Below are positions 51,788-58,651 of a stretch of DNA of 64,000 nt, piece after piece (positions within the stretch are counted from its first letter, which is position 1; the number at the start of each line of letters is the position of its first letter). Under the pieces are notes generated by a model. That model saw nothing but the letters and a program-made list of their open reading frames with translations. It had not been told where the DNA came from and did not search any database. The position numbers and the translations under genes are program-made. Origin of the DNA: Mycolicibacterium rufum (GTDB lineage: Bacteria > Actinomycetota > Actinomycetes > Mycobacteriales > Mycobacteriaceae); the NCBI RefSeq assembly GCF_022374875.2, contig NZ_CP092427.2, forward strand, positions 3,348,001 to 3,412,000. The letters run 5' to 3'.

Positions 51788-51885
51788 AACTACGCACCAT
51801 AGCGCGTCCGTTGCGTGTTTCCTACGTACGTGGTAATACTACGAATATGCATCACTTTGATGCGTAGCTACAACGCAGGAGGGAC
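51788..51885. promoter_or_regulatory. Repressor/xis divergent switch region
   Basis: This 98-bp gap holds GCATCA-CTT-TGATGC (51849-51863, perfect inverted repeat), CTACGCA (51790-51796) inverted against TGCGTAG (51861-51867), and CTACGTACGTGG containing the palindrome ACGTACGT. AGGAGGG before xis is a very strong ribosome site. These look like operators controlling divergent promoters, as in a phage immunity switch. Confidence 0.65.
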
Positions 51886-52062
51886 ATGAACAAGAACAAC
51901 GATCACTCAGAGACGGGTGCTCGGCTCGGCGTCAGCCGCTCAGTTGTTTTCGCGCTCTGGGCATCCGGTGAACTGGGAAGCGTGAAGATCGGCCGGAGGC
52001 GCTTCTCTACCGACCGCCAGATCGACGCCTACCTGTCCCGGCTGGAGCAGGCGAGCGCGTGA
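51886..52062 (+). CDS. Excisionase-like small HTH protein
   Basis: A 58-aa protein that I read directly: MNKNNDHSETGARLGVSRSV... ending LEQASA. It has the MerR-like/HTH_17 layout of phage excisionases: GARLGVSRSVVFALWASGEL as the winged helix-turn-helix and VKIGRRRFSTDRQIDAYL as the wing and last helix. It would bend attachment-site DNA and direct integrase to excision. AGGAGGG lies 5 nt before ATG 51886. Its stop shares a base with the next start (TGATG). Confidence 0.82.
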   Translation: MNKNNDHSETGARLGVSRSVVFALWASGELGSVKIGRRRFSTDRQIDAYLSRLEQASA

Positions 52063-52208
52063 TGCGCGACTGGCCTACCTACGAAGACCTCGGCCTCGAT
52101 CCCGAGGCTGACCGGACCGAGGATTTGCGGCCCGGAAACAGCGACGCCGCCAGGGCTGCCACCCCGACGGCGTCGGAACTCACCCCTCACCAGAAAGGAA
52201 AGTCATGA
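52062..52208 (+). CDS. 48-aa hypothetical protein of the element
   Basis: A short gene fitted between xis and the next gene: ATG 52062 overlaps the xis stop by one base and its TGA overlaps the ATG at 52205 by 3 bases. The protein starts MRDWPTYEDLGLDPEADRTE and is acidic and Pro/Ala-rich, with no known motif. The tight fit and the AAAGGAAAG ribosome site for the next gene inside its end support real translation, perhaps mainly for coupling. Confidence 0.55.
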   Translation: MRDWPTYEDLGLDPEADRTEDLRPGNSDAARAATPTASELTPHQKGKS

Positions 52209-52537
52209 CCGACGATACAGCTCCCGAGGTCACCCGACCAGAAGGCGCCGACCCCGAGGCGCTCGACGACTGGTCTACCCACGAGGGCGTGACGAGCCGG
52301 TTGATCTGGTCGACGCCCGAGCAGCTTCCCGCCAGTCTCGCGGATTCGTTCGACGTCCGCGTCGTCGCTTCCCAGCGGCTGGACGGCTCGATCATCGCGG
52401 GTGACCCCGGCGAAGGGCCTTTCGTCTACGTCGCGAACTCGAACCTCTGGCCTGACGACGCCCGCGCCTTCGCGGCCGCGCTCACTCGCGCGGCTGATCT
52501 GGCGGATCGGTGGGCCGCCAGCGAGGCCGCCCGGTGA
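52205..52537 (+). CDS. Hypothetical protein of the element
   Basis: A 110-aa acidic protein (MTDDTAPEVTRPEGADPEAL at the start) with an alpha/beta centre (SFDVRVVASQRLDGSIIAG, GPFVYVANSNLWPDDARAFA) and an Ala-rich last helix. No motif recognised. ATG and TGA/GTG overlaps link it to both neighbours. Similar short early proteins are common in mycobacteriophages and phiRv-type elements. Confidence 0.7.
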   Translation: MTDDTAPEVTRPEGADPEALDDWSTHEGVTSRLIWSTPEQLPASLADSFDVRVVASQRLDGSIIAGDPGEGPFVYVANSNLWPDDARAFAAALTRAADLADRWAASEAAR

Positions 52538-52887
52538 CGAAAGACACCGGGGACGCCCGCCTCAGCACTGGGGCGGGCGCTCCCGCGTCGCGTGAAGTCT
52601 CATGGTGGGCCGCGCACGAGTTCCTCGAAGCTGCGCTGGCGCAGGCGAATTGTGGCCCGCTGCCTACAGCCGGCACTCCCGCTTGGTCGGCCCTGGCCGA
52701 CGGCGATCCGAGAAAGTTGCTGGCGCTCGCGGTCGCCGGTGAGCATCACGTGTTGCGCGTCGAGATCGGGCAGCAATGTCGCGCCGAGGCGGCCGAGGAC
52801 GTCTGGGGTGGCGCGGATTGGTCGGAAGTTGCGCGTCAGGTGAAGCGGCGCAGGGAAATCGATGAGATGAGGCGGGGTGCTGCATGA
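52534..52887 (+). CDS. DUF2742-like protein
   Basis: A 117-aa protein from GTG 52534 (GTGA overlap with the previous stop). The core VSWWAAHEFLEAALAQA, GTPAWSALADGDPRKLLAL and ADWSEVARQVKRRREI are like DUF2742, a family I recall from phiRv1/phiRv2 and related mycobacterial elements. Role unknown; its constant place just before the putative replication gene suggests an accessory role there. Its own stop overlaps the next ATG (ATGA). Confidence 0.68.
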   Translation: MTKDTGDARLSTGAGAPASREVSWWAAHEFLEAALAQANCGPLPTAGTPAWSALADGDPRKLLALAVAGEHHVLRVEIGQQCRAEAAEDVWGGADWSEVARQVKRRREIDEMRRGAA

Positions 52888-54698
52888 CGCGGGAAAATGA
52901 CATCGCCAGAGCGTTCTTCCTCGAGTCCGGGAGCGAGCAGCTCCACCGGATCTACCTCTGGGCGCGTGCACGGTACGCGGCGCCGTGGGCGGTCTTCGGT
53001 GCGGTCCTGCTGCGCGTGGCGGCGAGCGTCGGTCCGCATGTGCAGCTTCCGGGCCTCATCGGTGGCCGCGCCAGCCTGAACCTCCTGTGCGCCTTCGTAT
53101 CTGCATCCGGAGGCGGAAAGGGTGTCAGCGACAAGGTTGCTCGCCTCGCGTGGCCGACCTCGGTGCTCGAGCTGCCGATCGGATCAGGTGAGGGGATTGC
53201 GGCGACGTTCGCGCGGCCGTCGCAACCCGACGCCGACCATGAGCCGGTCACTGCGGCGATCTTCTCGGTGCCCGAGATCGACACACTTGCCGGCATCGCG
53301 GCGCGCCAGGGCTCGATTCTGCTGGCGCAACTCAAGTCGATGGCGATGGGGGAGCAGCTCGGCCAGTCGAACGCCTCCAAGGCCACGACCCGGATTGTGG
53401 CGGCCCACTCCTACCGCTGCTGTCTTTCGGTCGGCGCGCAGCCGGGACACACCGGGGTGCTGTTCGACGACACCACGGGCGGCACTCCTCAGCGGTTCCT
53501 TTGGTTTCCCACGACCGACCCCTCGATGCCGTCGGAACGACTGCCCGACCCCGCGCCGCTCGACACCACGCTGCCCTCCTGGAGTCGCTTCGACGACGTC
53601 GTCGAGATCCTCTACGGGCCGGACGAGATCGGCGCGGCGGTCGTGTCGGCCCACATTGCCCGGCAGCGAGGGCAGGCCGATGCGCTCGACGGTCACGCGA
53701 TGCTTACGCGCTGCAAGGTGGCCGCGGTGTTGGCGATCATGCACGGCCGCTCGGTCGTGTCTGAATGGGACTGGCAGCGCTCCGCGGACGTCATGACGGT
53801 GTCGGATCAGACCCGCGAGTGGATCGTCGGCGAGGCGCAGAAGGCGGCACGCGCGAAGGTGCGTCAGCGTGCGATCGCTCGCGCCGACGGAGAAGAGTTC
53901 GTCTCCGATCGCAAGCTGCAGCGGGCTAAGTCGGCCGTCATTCGGTGGCTCGGTCGGGACCAAGAGCTTGCGGCCAATCAACTCCGGTCGAAGCTCAAAG
54001 CGGATTTGCGGGATCACTTCGGCGCCGCGGTGGCCGAGCTTGTCGCCGAGGCGGTAGTCGTCGAGATCCAAGTCGACCGTGGGGCACGTTATCGGCTCGC
54101 TCCAGAGGTACAGGGTGTACCGCCGGTACAGGGTCCATCGCCGCAGCTCAACGACGGTGCACCCGAGGTACAGGGTGTACCCTGCGATAGGCCTCAAGCA
54201 ACCATCACCGACATCGAATCGCGCAGATCGCACGAGTCGGCGCGGCCGGCGCTGCCATGCCAGAAATGGCTCGACCAACACATCGCAGCCCTCCGCGCGC
54301 AGGGACACAGAACCGCTGAATCGTTTGCTGTGTACGAAGCCGGAGAAGCTGCCGGGTACAAGCGCGGCAGCATCGCGCAGGCAGCCAGCGCACATCCGCA
54401 CGTGATCGTCATCAACCAGTCCAGCACTGGCAACACGTGGTCTCTCACCGGCGAGCACCGGCAGTACGTCACCGCCCGCGAGTGGTTCGACCAGTACCTC
54501 GACCGGCTGCCCGAGGACGCCGACGACATCGACCAGACCGCGTTCCGCCACGCCGCCACCGCCGCGGGCTACAGCTGGGACGCCGCTCGTCACGCCGCGC
54601 TACGCAGCGGGCGGATCGAGTCGATACCAGCCCACGGAAACGCGAAGGTGCAACGGATCTGGCGGATCGTCACCGACACCGACGGGGTCGGGGCGTGA
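52884..54698 (+). CDS. Putative replication ATPase/primase-like protein
   Basis: A 604-aa protein, the largest of the element. Residues ~15-340 resemble the DUF3987-type ATPase/helicase proteins of phages: LLCAFVSASGGGKGVSDKVA (P-loop-like GGGKGVS, residues 77-83), IFSVPEIDTLAGIAARQGS, a Walker-B-like hydrophobic strand, and ADVMTVSDQTREWIVGEAQK. A winged-helix-like middle (~350-410) leads to a linker with the repeated PEVQGVP motif, and the C-terminal ~170 residues hold two related helical units (CQKWLDQHIAALRAQGHRTA and AREWFDQYLDRLPEDADD). The P-loop is unusual in having no Ser/Thr directly after GK. Proposed role: initiating replication of the excised element. Similar genes sit at this place in phiRv elements. 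Confidence 0.68.
   Translation: MTRENDIARAFFLESGSEQLHRIYLWARARYAAPWAVFGAVLLRVAASVGPHVQLPGLIGGRASLNLLCAFVSASGGGKGVSDKVARLAWPTSVLELPIGSGEGIAATFARPSQPDADHEPVTAAIFSVPEIDTLAGIAARQGSILLAQLKSMAMGEQLGQSNASKATTRIVAAHSYRCCLSVGAQPGHTGVLFDDTTGGTPQRFLWFPTTDPSMPSERLPDPAPLDTTLPSWSRFDDVVEILYGPDEIGAAVVSAHIARQRGQADALDGHAMLTRCKVAAVLAIMHGRSVVSEWDWQRSADVMTVSDQTREWIVGEAQKAARAKVRQRAIARADGEEFVSDRKLQRAKSAVIRWLGRDQELAANQLRSKLKADLRDHFGAAVAELVAEAVVVEIQVDRGARYRLAPEVQGVPPVQGPSPQLNDGAPEVQGVPCDRPQATITDIESRRSHESARPALPCQKWLDQHIAALRAQGHRTAESFAVYEAGEAAGYKRGSIAQAASAHPHVIVINQSSTGNTWSLTGEHRQYVTAREWFDQYLDRLPEDADDIDQTAFRHAATAAGYSWDAARHAALRSGRIESIPAHGNAKVQRIWRIVTDTDGVGA
54105..54181 (+). repeat. Two perfect palindromes GGTACA-GGG-TGTACC, 60 bp apart
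   Basis: GAGGTACAGGGTGTACC occurs at 54105-54121 and 54165-54181; each contains a perfect 6-bp inverted repeat around GGG. A half copy GGTACAGGG lies at 54125-54134. They sit inside the linker of the putative replication gene and could be iterons or operators. Confidence 0.75.
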
Positions 54699-54991
54699 GC
54701 ACGCTTGAGAACCTCCTCGATGCCATTGGCCGAGCACCCGCGCTGCCGGGCGCGCGGTGCCGAGGACGCCACCATCTTTTCGACGGCCCGCGGTCCGGCG
54801 AGGACACCGATGTCGTCGCGCAGCGCCACGCGCAAGCCGCCGGGCTATGCCACCGCTGCCCGGCGCTGAATCGCTGCCGCGAATGGTCAGCCACCCTGCC
54901 GCGCAGCCGCAGACCACCCGGCGTTGTCGCCGGCGAAATCCCGAAACCCGTTGGCCGGCCGGCCAACACCGAAGAGAGGCATACGCAGTGA
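54695..54991 (+). CDS. WhiB family iron-sulfur regulator
   Basis: A 98-aa WhiB-like protein. Cys22 (GARCRG), Cys52, Cys55 and Cys61 (GLCHRCPALNRCREW) form the CX(29)CX2CX5C cluster site; the usual G[I/V]WGG turn is replaced by PPGVVAGEIP, and a short Arg/Lys tail follows. Phage WhiB proteins can bind the host main sigma factor and compete with host WhiB regulators. GTG 54695 overlaps the previous stop (GTGA). Confidence 0.88.
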   Translation: MSTLENLLDAIGRAPALPGARCRGRHHLFDGPRSGEDTDVVAQRHAQAAGLCHRCPALNRCREWSATLPRSRRPPGVVAGEIPKPVGRPANTEERHTQ

Positions 54992-55242
54992 CCAATAAGC
55001 CATTTGAGCCGAAGGACGGCACCATCGAGCTTGTACCGAACAAGCTCAACCTGGGTTACGTCGTGACGGCAGACGATCGAGAAGCCTTAGCCATCTATCT
55101 GGAGACGCCCGACCTCGGCGCCTTCCAGATCTTGGTGGCCCCCGAATCCGCTCCCGTCATCGCGGAGCAGCTCTCCACGATGCACCGCGAGATCGACGAC
55201 TATCGACGAGACTGGCGCGAAATCCATGGCGGTGCAAAGTGA
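54988..55242 (+). CDS. Hypothetical protein of the element
   Basis: An 84-aa protein, GTG 54988 overlapping the whiB stop. It begins MTNKPFEPKDGTIELVPNKL and ends with a charged helix (EIDDYRRDWREIHGG). A mixed alpha/beta layout with VVTADDREALAIYLETPDLG; no motif recognised. Probably a small regulatory or morphogenesis accessory protein from its position. Confidence 0.65.
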   Translation: MTNKPFEPKDGTIELVPNKLNLGYVVTADDREALAIYLETPDLGAFQILVAPESAPVIAEQLSTMHREIDDYRRDWREIHGGAK

Positions 55243-55577
55243 TCCCCGGCGTCGGCCCACAGCTCGAACGCGCCGCCGAGGGCACCGACCCGCGCGGCTG
55301 GCTGGTGTTTGAGTACCTGCCCGCCGACCTGCAGCGGCTCGAGGACCAGCGCGCGCAGCTTGACCGCGAGCTCTACTCGCATATGTCAACCCCGTGGAAG
55401 CGCGACGGAGTCAGCCTGTGGACGCTGCGCTCCACACGATCGGCCACCGACACCGAGCGCGCGCTGCTCGAGCACCTCGGCTACGAGCCCCCCGACGACC
55501 TCGACACCGTCGTCGACTTCACCCCGGGCGTGCGCAACCGGCGCTGGCCCGCACTCGAGAAAGGCACGCCCTCATGA
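55239..55577 (+). CDS. Hypothetical protein of the element
   Basis: A 112-aa protein from GTG 55239 (GTGA overlap). It contains a probable helical pair, LPADLQRLEDQRAQLDRELY and TDTERALLEHLGYEPPDDLD, followed by VVDFTPGVRNRRWPALE. I recognise no family; the charge-rich helices suggest protein-protein contacts. Its stop overlaps the scaffold-like gene (ATGA). Confidence 0.65.
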   Translation: MIPGVGPQLERAAEGTDPRGWLVFEYLPADLQRLEDQRAQLDRELYSHMSTPWKRDGVSLWTLRSTRSATDTERALLEHLGYEPPDDLDTVVDFTPGVRNRRWPALEKGTPS

Positions 55578-56083
55578 CCGTCGACACCGACACCACCGAC
55601 GCCGATACCGCTTCCGACGCCGCGACCGACGAGCACGCCGAGGCCGACGAGCTCGACACCGACGCCGACCGCGACGACGACCAGGACCAGGACGACGACG
55701 ACGGCCAAGACGACGAGGGCCGCGGTGGTAACTCCGAGGCCGCGAAGTGGCGGCACAAGACCCGCGAGGTCGAGTCCGAGCGAGACGCTCTGCGCGACCA
55801 ACTCGCCGCACAGCGCCGAGCCGTGCTGGCGGCAGCGGCGGCGGCCAAGCGTGTCTCACCAGAATTGGTGGCCAAGACCGTCGAGCTCGACGAACTGCTC
55901 GACGAGAACGGCCTGCTGGATCCGGCCCGCGCGGTGGCCGCGATCGACGAGGTCATCACGACTTATGGGCTGCCGGACAGGCGGCCCGACGGTTCCGGCG
56001 GCAAGAGTCGTGAAGGCGGCACCAAGGCGGAGCGCGTCGGCTGGGGCAGTGTCCTGCGCGGCAACGCGCGCACTCAGCGATAA
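55574..56083 (+). CDS. Capsid scaffold-like protein
   Basis: A 169-aa protein with the layout of phage scaffolding proteins: an extremely acidic disordered N-terminus (residues ~1-50, rich in Asp), a coiled-coil stretch (KTREVESERDALRDQLAAQR, ~58-95), a small helical domain (SPELVAKTVELDELLDENGL) and a basic C-terminus (GWGSVLRGNARTQR) suited to bind capsid protein. It directly precedes the capsid gene. It would template assembly of the shell and replace the delta domain missing from the capsid protein. Confidence 0.75.
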   Translation: MTVDTDTTDADTASDAATDEHAEADELDTDADRDDDQDQDDDDGQDDEGRGGNSEAAKWRHKTREVESERDALRDQLAAQRRAVLAAAAAAKRVSPELVAKTVELDELLDENGLLDPARAVAAIDEVITTYGLPDRRPDGSGGKSREGGTKAERVGWGSVLRGNARTQR

Positions 56084-56233
56084 ACTGGACGCCGACGGGC
56101 TGGACTCCGGCCAGGTGCCACCCAGCCCCGTCAGTCGCCCAGGAGGCAACGGACACCCGCGAGACGCGGACCCGATAAGCACAATCCGACTCGCGCGCTG
56201 TAACGCGCGCACCTCCTGAAAGGCAACTCCAAC

Positions 56234-57073
56234 ATGGCTGTTCGAGCCGACTACGCCGCCATCCTTGCACCCGAGGATGTCGCGGCCCTACTCGTCGACC
56301 CGGTCCTGCAGACCGCGGTCGCCGGCCAACTGCTCACCCCGACCCGCACCTCGGGCCGGCAGTACCGCATCCCGATCGTCAAGACCGACCCGTCGGCAGC
56401 GTGGGTCAACGAAGGCGAAGAGATCCCGATCGTCGAGGGCGAGGTCGACGAGGTGGAGGTGCTGCCGCGAAAGCTGGCCGGCCTCAACGTCATCAGCCGC
56501 GAGCTCGCCAACGATTCGAGCCCCGATGCCGGCAAGGTCATCGGCGACGGCCTGGCGCGCGACATCAGCCGCAAGCTCGACGCCGCTCTGTTCGCCGCCA
56601 CCACCGCCAAGGGACCGAGCGGCCTGCCGTCACTGACGGGCGTCGTCGCGGCCACCGCCGCCACCATGAGCGCGGTCGTCGACACGCTCATCGGGGTGAC
56701 CTACACGCTCGAGGCCAACCACGCCAGCCCGACGAACTGGGTGGCTCACCCCGACACCGCGGCTCGGATCAGCTCGCTGAAGAAGGCCACCGACAGCAAC
56801 GAGCCGCTGCTCGGCAACGACATCAGCGTGCCGGGCAAGCGGACCCTGCTCGGTACACCGCTGCTCACCAGCCCCTACGTTGCGGCCAACATCGTGTGGG
56901 GCGTCGACAAGAAGTATTCCCGCCTCGTCGTCTGGGAGGACGCCGAGGTCGAGTCGGACCGCAGCGTGTTCTTCACTTCCGACCGGATCGCGGTGCGCGC
57001 CACCATGCGCGGCGGCTTCGCCTTCACCCACCCGGGCAGCGTCGCCAAGGTCACCCTGCCCGCAGCGTCGTAA
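56234..57073 (+). CDS. HK97-type major capsid protein
   Basis: A 279-aa capsid protein. The HK97-fold landmarks are RQYRIPIVKTDPSAAWVNEGEEIPIVEGEVDEVEVLPRKLAG-like beta hinge (residues ~42-80), the spine-helix ISRELANDSSPDAGKVIGDGLARDISRKLDAAL, NWVAHPDTAARISSLKKA and the late SDRSVFFTSDRIAVRATMRGGFAF. It is short for the family and lacks the ~100-residue N-terminal delta domain. GAAAGG precedes ATG 56234. The 150-bp gap from the scaffold-like gene contains GCGCGC/GCGCGC (56193-56210) and no gene. Confidence 0.9.
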   Translation: MAVRADYAAILAPEDVAALLVDPVLQTAVAGQLLTPTRTSGRQYRIPIVKTDPSAAWVNEGEEIPIVEGEVDEVEVLPRKLAGLNVISRELANDSSPDAGKVIGDGLARDISRKLDAALFAATTAKGPSGLPSLTGVVAATAATMSAVVDTLIGVTYTLEANHASPTNWVAHPDTAARISSLKKATDSNEPLLGNDISVPGKRTLLGTPLLTSPYVAANIVWGVDKKYSRLVVWEDAEVESDRSVFFTSDRIAVRATMRGGFAFTHPGSVAKVTLPAAS

Positions 57074-57079
57074 CAGCAC

Positions 57080-57113
57080 GGTGGCCCGCCAGGCGCAGTC
57101 TCGGCGGGCCACC
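57080..57113 (+). terminator. Strong hairpin after the capsid gene
   Basis: GGTGGCCCGCC (57080-57090) pairs perfectly with GGCGGGCCACC (57103-57113), 7 bp after the capsid stop. No T-run, which is normal in mycobacteria. It should end the element's main transcript. Confidence 0.7.
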
Positions 57114-57160
57114 CCTGGGAGATACCCCCGCTGATGGGGTAGCCCCCGCCCCTCGTACGG

Positions 57161-57215
57161 CATAGGCGTCTCTGTCCCCGGAAATAAAAAAATCCGGCGG
57201 GGAGAGACGCCTATG
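57161..57215. repeat. Long inverted repeat with A-rich loop
   Basis: CATAGGCGTCTCT (57161-57173) and AGAGACGCCTATG (57203-57215) pair perfectly; within, CCCCGG faces CCGGCGGGG around the loop AAATAAAAAAAT. It is the strongest fold in the 329-bp stretch 57074-57402, which has no convincing large gene and also contains CCCC/GGGG pairs (57126-57150). Candidate packaging site, small RNA or terminator. Confidence 0.75.
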
Positions 57216-57333
57216 GCCAACGAGAGGCGCTGACACCGAGCGAACGGGGCATCCCCCAGAGCTCCGCACCGCCCCAAAGACCCCGTGATTGGCCTCGGCG
57301 TCAACCCGCCGCCGAACGTTGGGAAGGATCGCC

Positions 57334-57417
57334 ATGACGGAACCATTCGGCCCGAGCGATACCTGCGCCAGGCCAGTCACGGACTCGCAAGAGGAGCGCA
57401 GCTCAGGAGTCTGCTAG
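57334..57417 (+). CDS. Possible 27-aa ORF
   Basis: ATG 57334 has GGAAGGA 6 nt upstream and opens a 27-codon frame (MTEPFGPSDTCARPVTDSQE...VC, TAG at 57415). The good ribosome site is the only support; composition tells little. It may be chance. Confidence 0.25.
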   Translation: MTEPFGPSDTCARPVTDSQEERSSGVC

Positions 57418-57579
57418 ATGATCGCCGATCGCAAGGACAGCAGCGCCCAGCGCGAGAATGTAGTCGACCCGCTTCTTGCCGTATGGGCTGACCTCGCGTG
57501 GCTTCTCTTCCTCCGCCTTGAAGGCGTCGTACGCCTCGCGCAGGTTGCTGATCGCATTGGTCAGATCCGGGTTGCTCAT
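57403..57579 (-). CDS. 58-aa putative small membrane-associated protein
   Basis: Reading the minus strand from ATG 57579 gives MSNPDLTNAISNLREAYDAF, a charged middle (KAEEEKPREVSPYGKKRVDY) and a hydrophobic end ILALGAAVLAIGDHLADS. The composition looks like a real small phage protein and is better than the opposite-strand frame at the same place. The ribosome site is weak. Function unknown. Confidence 0.45.
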   Translation of the reverse strand: MSNPDLTNAISNLREAYDAFKAEEEKPREVSPYGKKRVDYILALGAAVLAIGDHLADS

Positions 57580-57651
57580 CGCCCGAGGCTATCCCCAGGA
57601 CAGCTCCGAGCTGCTAGCCGATCCCTTCGCCGACAGCGTTCTGCACCGCGA

Positions 57652-57906
57652 TTAATCACGGCGTGACTTGCCTGCCGCGTTGAGGTACTCGCCGCGGTGG
57701 GCACGGCCACACCCGCGAGGCTCATCAGACGAGCAGCGTTTGCAGTCGTAAATCACCTCGAACCCCGCCACGACACTCGGCGCACCCGGCGCCGAGCTCG
57801 ACACGATCCGCTGCTCACTTCTGCGCTGACTGACCATCTTCTCGCGGCACTCGATGCACCGCCATGTGGCGTTGTAAACCTGCTGGTGTTCGCATGTTGC
57901 TGTCAT
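57652..57906 (-). CDS. Small CxxC (zinc-ribbon-like) protein
   Basis: An 84-aa protein with Cys pairs WRCIECREK and YDCKRCSSD, plus a lone Cys near the start (TATCEHQ) and GCGRAHRGEY near the end. Six cysteines and two histidines could hold one or two zinc ions. ATG 57906 chosen. Proteins like this are frequent in mycobacteriophage genomes with no known role. It lies between the structured region and the HicA-like pair. Confidence 0.6.
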   Translation of the reverse strand: MTATCEHQQVYNATWRCIECREKMVSQRRSEQRIVSSSAPGAPSVVAGFEVIYDCKRCSSDEPRGCGRAHRGEYLNAAGKSRRD

Positions 57907-58072
57907 GGCCGCAGTTCTACTCGGCGAGGGTGCAGCCCCGCGGTAGTTGGCGGCCGCTTAGCTCTTCGCGGGAGCGCGGGCAAGCCGCGTAAGCCCTGTT
58001 CAGGGTCTATGTACAGTGGAGTTGTCTGTTCGATGCGCTGTCGTGATGACCTTTCGCTAGGGTTCTGGGGCA

Positions 58073-58288
58073 GTGGGGAGACACGACAAGGACGTCAGAG
58101 AGCTGATCGAGACTGTTCGTCAACACGGGTGGACCGAGGTGACCGGAAAGCGCTACCACAAATTCCGGTGCCCCTGCGGCCACCACATGAAGACGATTCA
58201 CATATCGCCCAGCGATCCGAACTACGTCAAGAACACTGCCATGTGGTTCCGCAGACAGCCGTGCTGGAGAGAAGGTGAGGAGCGATGA
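58073..58288 (+). CDS. HicA-like small protein (possible toxin)
   Basis: A 71-aa protein from GTG 58073. The layout KDVRELIETVRQHGW-TEVTGKRYHKFRCPCG-HHMKTIHIS matches the dsRBD-like HicA fold: first helix, G-W-x-x-V strand, and the catalytic-type His29 in GKRYHKF followed by a strand. Two cysteines (CPC) and the long WFRRQPCW tail are not usual for HicA. The stop overlaps the next start (ATGA), as in toxin-antitoxin pairs. RNA cleavage is inferred only from the fold pattern. TAGGGT (58058-58063) could be its -10 box. The 166 bp upstream hold no other gene. Confidence 0.55.
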   Translation: MGRHDKDVRELIETVRQHGWTEVTGKRYHKFRCPCGHHMKTIHISPSDPNYVKNTAMWFRRQPCWREGEER

Positions 58289-58638
58289 CCAACAGCTACT
58301 ACATCGAGTTTCGATTCGGCATGGGCCCACAAGAAGACCGCGTCGGCTTCGAGTCGCACCTCGACGACGTCGCTGATGCTTTCGCGGACATTCCTGACGT
58401 CGACGGAGACGTCGGCGCCGACCTGGAGTCCGGCCGGGTAGACGTCTGCGTCACGGTAAACGCTGACAGCCGGGCCGACGCGATCGCGAAGGCTCTTGCA
58501 GCGGCCCGTACCGCGATTCACACCGCGGGCGGCCACACACCGGGCTGGGACGGCATGCTGGGCAAGCTGCTCGACAATGACGAGTTTGCGCTCACTTCGG
58601 CCCCGAGCGACTGGGCGGGGCGCGCCGTCAGCTGTTGA
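58285..58638 (+). CDS. Partner of the HicA-like protein
   Basis: A 117-aa acidic protein beginning MTNSYYIEFRFGMGPQEDRV. The pattern beta-helix-beta-beta-helix (LDDVADAFADIPDV, GRVDVCVTVNADSRADAIAK, ALAAARTAIHTAGG) suits a small ferredoxin-like or HicB-like fold, though there is no attached DNA-binding domain. The overlap and acidic charge fit an antitoxin or immunity protein. It is followed 13 bp later by the end of the convergent membrane-protein gene. Confidence 0.5.
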   Translation: MTNSYYIEFRFGMGPQEDRVGFESHLDDVADAFADIPDVDGDVGADLESGRVDVCVTVNADSRADAIAKALAAARTAIHTAGGHTPGWDGMLGKLLDNDEFALTSAPSDWAGRAVSC

Positions 58639-58651
58639 TCGCCGGTCACGA

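Noticed and set aside
57418..57666. 82-aa + strand frame opposite the 58-aa gene
   Set aside because: Less protein-like than the minus-strand frame, and ends in an Arg/Ser-rich run.
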